Of a stretch of DNA of 9,093 nucleotides, positions 5,523 through 9,093 are shown one piece after another. The notes beneath the pieces were generated by a model. It was not told the DNA's origin. It did no database searches and was given only the letters and a program-made list of their open reading frames with translations. How positions within the stretch are numbered: the stretch's first letter is position 1; every line of letters starts with the position of its first letter. The DNA lies in contig CAMDHL010000071.1 of NCBI GenBank assembly GCA_945898105.1, positions 1 through 9,093 of the forward strand, in the 5' to 3' direction. Source of the stretch: Comamonas sp. lk. Lineage in GTDB: Bacteria > Pseudomonadota > Gammaproteobacteria > Burkholderiales > Burkholderiaceae_C. The translations under genes were made by a program, and so were the position numbers.

Positions 5523-7073
5523 TCAGGCCGCTTTAACGGCAATGGTTTTGAACTCACCGCTGGCAATTTTTTGTTGCCAAAGCGCCGGCCCGGTGATGTG
5601 TGCGCTGGTGCCACCGGCATCGACGGCCACGGTTACTGGCATGTCCACTACATCAAACTCGTAAATCGCCTCCATCCCCAAGTCTGCAAAGGCTACGACT
5701 TTGGCGTGTTTGATCGCCTTGCTGACCAGATAAGCCGCGCCACCAACGGCCATCAGGTAGGCGCTTTGGTGCTTCTTGATCGCTTCGATGGCCACTGGCC
5801 CACGTTCTGCCTTGCCCACCATGGCGATCAGTCCGGTTTGCGCCAGCATCATTTCCGTGAAACCGTCCATGCGGGTGGCGGTAGTCGGGCCGGCTGGGCC
5901 GACCGCTTCGCCTTTCACAGGATCAACAGGCCCAACGTAATAAATCACTCGGTTCGTGAAATCCACCGGCAGGGACTCACCCTTTGCCAACATTCCTTGA
6001 ATGCGTTTGTGCGCGGCGTCGCGGCCGGTCAACATCTTGCCGTTGAGCAGCAGTGTTTGGCCGGGCTTCCAGCTGGCCACCTGAGCCGGCGTCAGCGTAT
6101 TGAGGTCGACTTTGGTGCTTTGCACATAGTCGGGTTTCCAGTTCACTTGGGGCCAGACGTCTAGCGACGGCGGCGTCAGATAGGTCGGTCCGCTGCCGTC
6201 CAGGACAAAGTGCGCATGTCGCGTGGCTGCACAGTTGGGAATCATGGCGACAGGCTTGCTGGCGGCGTGGGTGGGGTAGAGCTTGATCTTGACGTCCAGC
6301 ACGGTGGTCAGGCCACCGAGGCCTTGGGCGCCAATTCCCAAGGCGTTGACCTTGTCATACAACTCCAGGCGCAGTTCCTCGACTTGGCTTAGCACTTGAC
6401 CGGCGGCTGATTTGGCTTGCAACGCATACATGTCCAGGTCGTCCATCAGACTTTCTTTGGCCATCACCATGGCTTTTTCGGCAGTGCCGCCAATACCTAT
6501 GCCCAGCATTCCCGGCGGGCACCAACCTGCGCCCATGGTGGGTACGGTTTTGAGCACCCAGTCGACCACTGAGTCGCCGGGGTTCAGCATTACCAGCTTG
6601 CTTTTATTTTCTGAACCGCCGCCCTTAGCCGCCACCGTAACCTCAATCGTGTTGCCGGGCACGATTTCGGTGAATATCACTGCGGGCGTGTTGTCCTTGG
6701 TGTTTTTGCGGGCGAATTCCGGGTCAGCCACCACGCTGGCGCGCAAGGTGTTGTCGGGGTGCAGATAACCTTGGCGCACGCCCTGGTTGACGGCGTCTTC
6801 CAGCGAGCCAGTAAAGCCGCCAAAGCGTACGTCCATGCCGACTTTGAGGAAGACGTTCACGATGCCGGTGTCTTGGCATATCGGCCGGTGGCCGGTAGCG
6901 CTCATTTTGCTGTTGGTCAGAATTTGGGCGATCGCGTCCTTGGCGGCGGGGCTTTGTTCGCGCTCGTAGGCGCGCGCCAGATGCGCGATGTAATCAGCAG
7001 GGTGGTAATAGCTGATGTATTGAAGGGCGGCGGCGACCGACTCAACGAGGTCGTTTTGGGTAATAGTGGTCAT
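5523..7073 (-). CDS. fumA: Class I fumarate hydratase ([4Fe-4S], FumA/FumB type)
   Basis: 516 residues. Hydrates fumarate to L-malate in the TCA cycle with an oxygen-sensitive [4Fe-4S] cluster. The N-terminal and C-terminal halves (alpha and beta domains) are in one chain. Three Cys fit the cluster ligands: RPICQDTG (C66), GAGWCPPGMLG (C185) and IPNCAATRHAHF (C281), matching E. coli FumA C105, C224 and C318. Other landmarks: KGGGSENKSKL (150-160), GIGIGGTAEKAM (191-202), and the C-terminal domain VGPVDPVKGEAVGPAGPTTA (380-399), GKAERGP (420-426). ATG 7073-7071 is the start at the expected distance before QDTG; the open frame 31 codons further up has no family resemblance. No strong SD. It is first of a fumA-murI pair and divergent from acs across 185 nt. 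The alternative, the paralogous L(+)-tartrate dehydratase, is less likely given the full-length fused form. Confidence 0.94.
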   Translation of the reverse strand: MTTITQNDLVESVAAALQYISYYHPADYIAHLARAYEREQSPAAKDAIAQILTNSKMSATGHRPICQDTGIVNVFLKVGMDVRFGGFTGSLEDAVNQGVRQGYLHPDNTLRASVVADPEFARKNTKDNTPAVIFTEIVPGNTIEVTVAAKGGGSENKSKLVMLNPGDSVVDWVLKTVPTMGAGWCPPGMLGIGIGGTAEKAMVMAKESLMDDLDMYALQAKSAAGQVLSQVEELRLELYDKVNALGIGAQGLGGLTTVLDVKIKLYPTHAASKPVAMIPNCAATRHAHFVLDGSGPTYLTPPSLDVWPQVNWKPDYVQSTKVDLNTLTPAQVASWKPGQTLLLNGKMLTGRDAAHKRIQGMLAKGESLPVDFTNRVIYYVGPVDPVKGEAVGPAGPTTATRMDGFTEMMLAQTGLIAMVGKAERGPVAIEAIKKHQSAYLMAVGGAAYLVSKAIKHAKVVAFADLGMEAIYEFDVVDMPVTVAVDAGGTSAHITGPALWQQKIASGEFKTIAVKAA

Positions 7074-7110
7074 TGTGTAAGGCGGGCAAGTAGGTGGTAA
7101 GTTTAGCCCC

Positions 7111-7140
7111 TGGCTGGGTTGGGCCAGCCATAGCGCTGGC
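7111..7140 (-). repeat. Overlapping inverted repeats in the fumA leader
   Basis: TGGCTGG (7111-7117) pairs with CCAGCCA (7124-7130). GCCAGC (7123-7128), overlapping the right arm, also pairs with GCTGGC (7135-7140). Only one stem can form at a time. The element starts 38 nt upstream of the fumA start codon; in acs orientation it is 119 nt from the start. Confidence 0.5.
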
Positions 7141-7243
7141 TTGCCGCAGAGCGCATTTGGCGTCAAAATCCGCGGCTGCTGCGGCCCAAGTCAGTGCAAT
7201 GTAAGTGCCATCGCCGAACATTCGCCCCGCTTTCGTACATCAC

Positions 7244-7250
7244 AAGGAGA
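7244..7250 (+). promoter_or_regulatory. Strong Shine-Dalgarno of acs
   Basis: AAGGAGA lies 8 nt before ATG 7259-7261. It fixes the acs start and is far stronger than the sites before the minus-strand genes here (fumA, murI, aat, bpt, IclR). Confidence 0.85.
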
Positions 7251-7258
7251 CAGGTTCT

Positions 7259-9093
7259 ATGAGTTCGTCGACATCCGCTATCGAGTCCGTACTGGTTGAA
7301 AACCGGGTTTTTCATCCCAGTGAGGCCAGCCAAAAAGGCGCCCGGATTTCCGGTATGCCGGCCTATCAGGCCTTGTGCGACGCCGCCGACAAAGATTACC
7401 AGGGCTTCTGGGCCCAATTGGCACGAGAGAACCTGAGTTGGTCCAAGCCTTTCAACCGGGTATTGGACGAATCCAATGCGCCGTTTTACCAGTGGTTTGA
7501 CGACGGCGAACTCAATGCCTCGGCCAATTGCCTAGACCGGCACATGGGCACCGCGGTGGAGAACAAAACCGCCGTGATTTTCGAAGCCGACGACGGCGCG
7601 GTCACCAAAACCACTTATAAAGAACTACTGGCCCGCGTCAGCCAGTTTGCTAATGCGCTAAAGGCCGCAGGTATCCAAAAAGGCGACCGCGTGCTGGTCT
7701 ATATGCCCATGACGCTGGAAGGCGTGATCGCTATGCAAGCCTGTGCCCGTATCGGGGCGACGCATAGCGTAGTTTTCGGCGGTTTTTCCGCCAAGGCCTT
7801 GCAAGAACGCATCATCGATGCTGGCGCGGTCGCCGTCATCACGGCCAATTACCAGATGCGCGGGGGTAAGGAACTGCCACTCAAAGCTATCGTGGACGAG
7901 GGCCTGGCGATGGGCGGCTGCGAGTCGATCAAAACCGTGTTTGTGTACCAGCGCACCGCTACCGCCTGCAATATGGTGGCTGGCCGCGACAAGACTTTCA
8001 CCGAAGCCTTGGCTGGCCAAAGCAGCACCTGCGCGCCGGTGGCAGTCGGTGCCGAGCATCCACTGTTTATCTTGTATACCTCCGGCTCCACCGGCAAACC
8101 CAAAGGCGTACAGCATTCCACTGGCGGCTATCTACTTTGGGCCAAGCTGACCATGGACTGGACCTTTGACCTGCGGGCAGACGATATTTTTTGGTGCACC
8201 GCCGACATCGGCTGGATTACGGGCCACACCTATGTGGCATATGGGCCTTTAGCTGCTGGAGCCACGCAAATCATTTTTGAAGGCGTTCCTACTTTCCCCA
8301 ACGCCGGACGCTTCTGGCAGATGATAGAGCGCCATAAGTGCACTATTTTTTATACCGCGCCCACGGCCATCCGTTCACTAATCAAGGCCGCCGAAAGCGA
8401 TGCGGCCGTTCACCCCGACCGCTCAGACCTGAGCAGCCTGCGCATCTTGGGTTCGGTGGGTGAGCCTATCAACCCAGAAGCATGGATGTGGTACTACCGC
8501 CATGTGGGTCATGAGAAGTGCCCCATCGTCGATACCTTCTGGCAAACCGAAACCGGTGGCCACATGATGACACCGTTGCCCGGCGCCACGCCACTAGTAC
8601 CCGGCAGTTGCACGCTGCCTTTGCCCGGCATCATGGCCGCCATCGTGGATGAAGTGGGCAAGCCGATTGCCAATGGCACGGGCGGCATTTTGGTGGTTAC
8701 GCGTCCCTGGCCCTCCATGATCCGTACCATTTGGAACGACCCGGAGCGTTTTAAGAAAAGCTACTTCCCCGAAGAAATGGGCGGTAAGTTGTATCTGGCG
8801 GGCGATGGCGCGGTGCGCAGCGCGGATCGGGGCTACTTCCGTATTACCGGGCGCATTGACGACGTGCTTAACGTTTCCGGCCACCGCATGGGCACTATGG
8901 AAATTGAATCCGCTTTGGTGTCCAAAACCGACTTGGTAGCGGAAGCTGCTGTGGTCGGCCGCCCCGACGACCTCACTGGCGAAGCGATCTGTGCTTTTGT
9001 GGTGCTTAAGCGTTCGCGCCCAAGCCCGGAAGAGGCCAAGGTGATTGCCAAAGAGTTGCGCGATTGGGTTGCTAAAGAAATCGGCCCGATTGC
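7259..9093 (+). CDS. acs: Acetyl-CoA synthetase (AMP-forming), 3' end outside window
   Basis: 611 codons plus 2 nt are open to the window edge with no stop. Full-length Acs is about 650-660 residues, so roughly 45 are missing, including the PKTRSGK lysine region that is acetylated in regulated Acs proteins. The enzyme activates acetate with ATP to acetyl-AMP and then forms acetyl-CoA, feeding the TCA and glyoxylate cycles. Motifs: P-loop [18 protein letters not shown] (273-290), [11 protein letters not shown] (315-325), [11 protein letters not shown] (399-409), [10 protein letters not shown] (425-434), LAGDG (513-517), [15 protein letters not shown] (531-545). The Trp that limits the pocket to acetate (W428 here; W414 in the Salmonella enzyme, as recalled) is kept, supporting acetate over propionate. 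The preceding Trp of the usual WWQTE is Phe. The start is supported by AAGGAGA. It diverges from fumA; sigma-70 or sigma-54 promoter boxes were not convincing. Confidence 0.96.
   Translation, partial: MSSSTSAIESVLVENRVFHPSEASQKGARISGMPAYQALCDAADKDYQGFWAQLARENLSWSKPFNRVLDESNAPFYQWFDDGELNASANCLDRHMGTAVENKTAVIFEADDGAVTKTTYKELLARVSQFANALKAAGIQKGDRVLVYMPMTLEGVIAMQACARIGATHSVVFGGFSAKALQERIIDAGAVAVITANYQMRGGKELPLKAIVDEGLAMGGCESIKTVFVYQRTATACNMVAGRDKTFTEALAGQSSTCAPVAVGAEHPLFILYTSGSTGKPKGVQHSTGGYLLWAKLTMDWTFDLRADDIFWCTADIGWITGHTYVAYGPLAAGATQIIFEGVPTFPNAGRFWQMIERHKCTIFYTAPTAIRSLIKAAESDAAVHPDRSDLSSLRILGSVGEPINPEAWMWYYRHVGHEKCPIVDTFWQTETGGHMMTPLPGATPLVPGSCTLPLPGIMAAIVDEVGKPIANGTGGILVVTRPWPSMIRTIWNDPERFKKSYFPEEMGGKLYLAGDGAVRSADRGYFRITGRIDDVLNVSGHRMGTMEIESALVSKTDLVAEAAVVGRPDDLTGEAICAFVVLKRSRPSPEEAKVIAKELRDWVAKEIGPI

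Noticed and set aside
5516..5620. 35-codon N-terminal extension of murI into fumA
   Set aside because: Shadow of the conserved fumA 3' coding sequence; glutamate racemases begin close to the GVFDSGIGG motif.
7137..7160. Sigma-54 promoter for acs (TGGCTTGC… type)
   Set aside because: The GG half is present, but the GC half with TTGCA/T at correct spacing is missing.
7074..7166. 31-codon N-terminal extension of fumA
   Set aside because: No resemblance to fumarases and it lies in the intergenic region containing the inverted repeats; ATG 7073 fits the family.

Overview
The window looks like an ordinary chromosomal stretch of a betaproteobacterium, most likely order Burkholderiales and family Comamonadaceae (Rhodoferax/Polaromonas/Limnohabitans-like). 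This rests on protein flavour (PssA C-terminus, class I fumarase, Acs, PbpG), on the pssA-leuA order, and on the aat-bpt gene pair. The placement is inferred from recalled family sequences, not from a search. No mobile element, CRISPR array, phage gene or obviously novel system is visible.

Layout. (1) 1-174 (+): 3' end of pssA (phospholipid synthesis). (2) 229-737 (+): a clear leuA pseudogene. N- and C-terminal pieces of 2-isopropylmalate synthase are joined after loss of the central ~1 kb, with two frameshifts, an in-frame stop and a mutated metal-ligand Asp. This is the most informative observation in the window. (3) 841-1944 (+): pbpG, a secreted D-Ala-D-Ala endopeptidase with an unusual Lys-rich linker. 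(4) Minus-strand block, in transcription order: aat (4360-3614), bpt/ate (3603-2845) and an IclR-family regulator (2779-1997). The regulator is convergent with pbpG. (5) 4436-4646 (+): tRNA-Pro(UGG) and tRNA-Arg(UCU), separated by a good Rho-independent terminator. (6) Minus-strand pair fumA (7073-5523) and murI (5515-4664), 7 nt apart. (7) 7259-9093 (+): acs, divergent from fumA and cut by the window end.

How the genes work together. acs and fumA both serve acetate/TCA-cycle carbon flow and share a 185-nt divergent intergenic region. murI (D-glutamate supply) and pbpG (crosslink hydrolysis) both act on peptidoglycan but lie in separate transcription units. aat and bpt form the bacterial N-degron tagging pair that feeds ClpS/ClpAP. 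The leuA remnant sits at its expected place behind pssA, so the leucine branch at this locus has been lost; a working leuA must be elsewhere or the organism is a leucine auxotroph.

Two real genes (pssA and acs) run off the window edges. Every stretch over 300 bases holds a gene or the leuA remnant.
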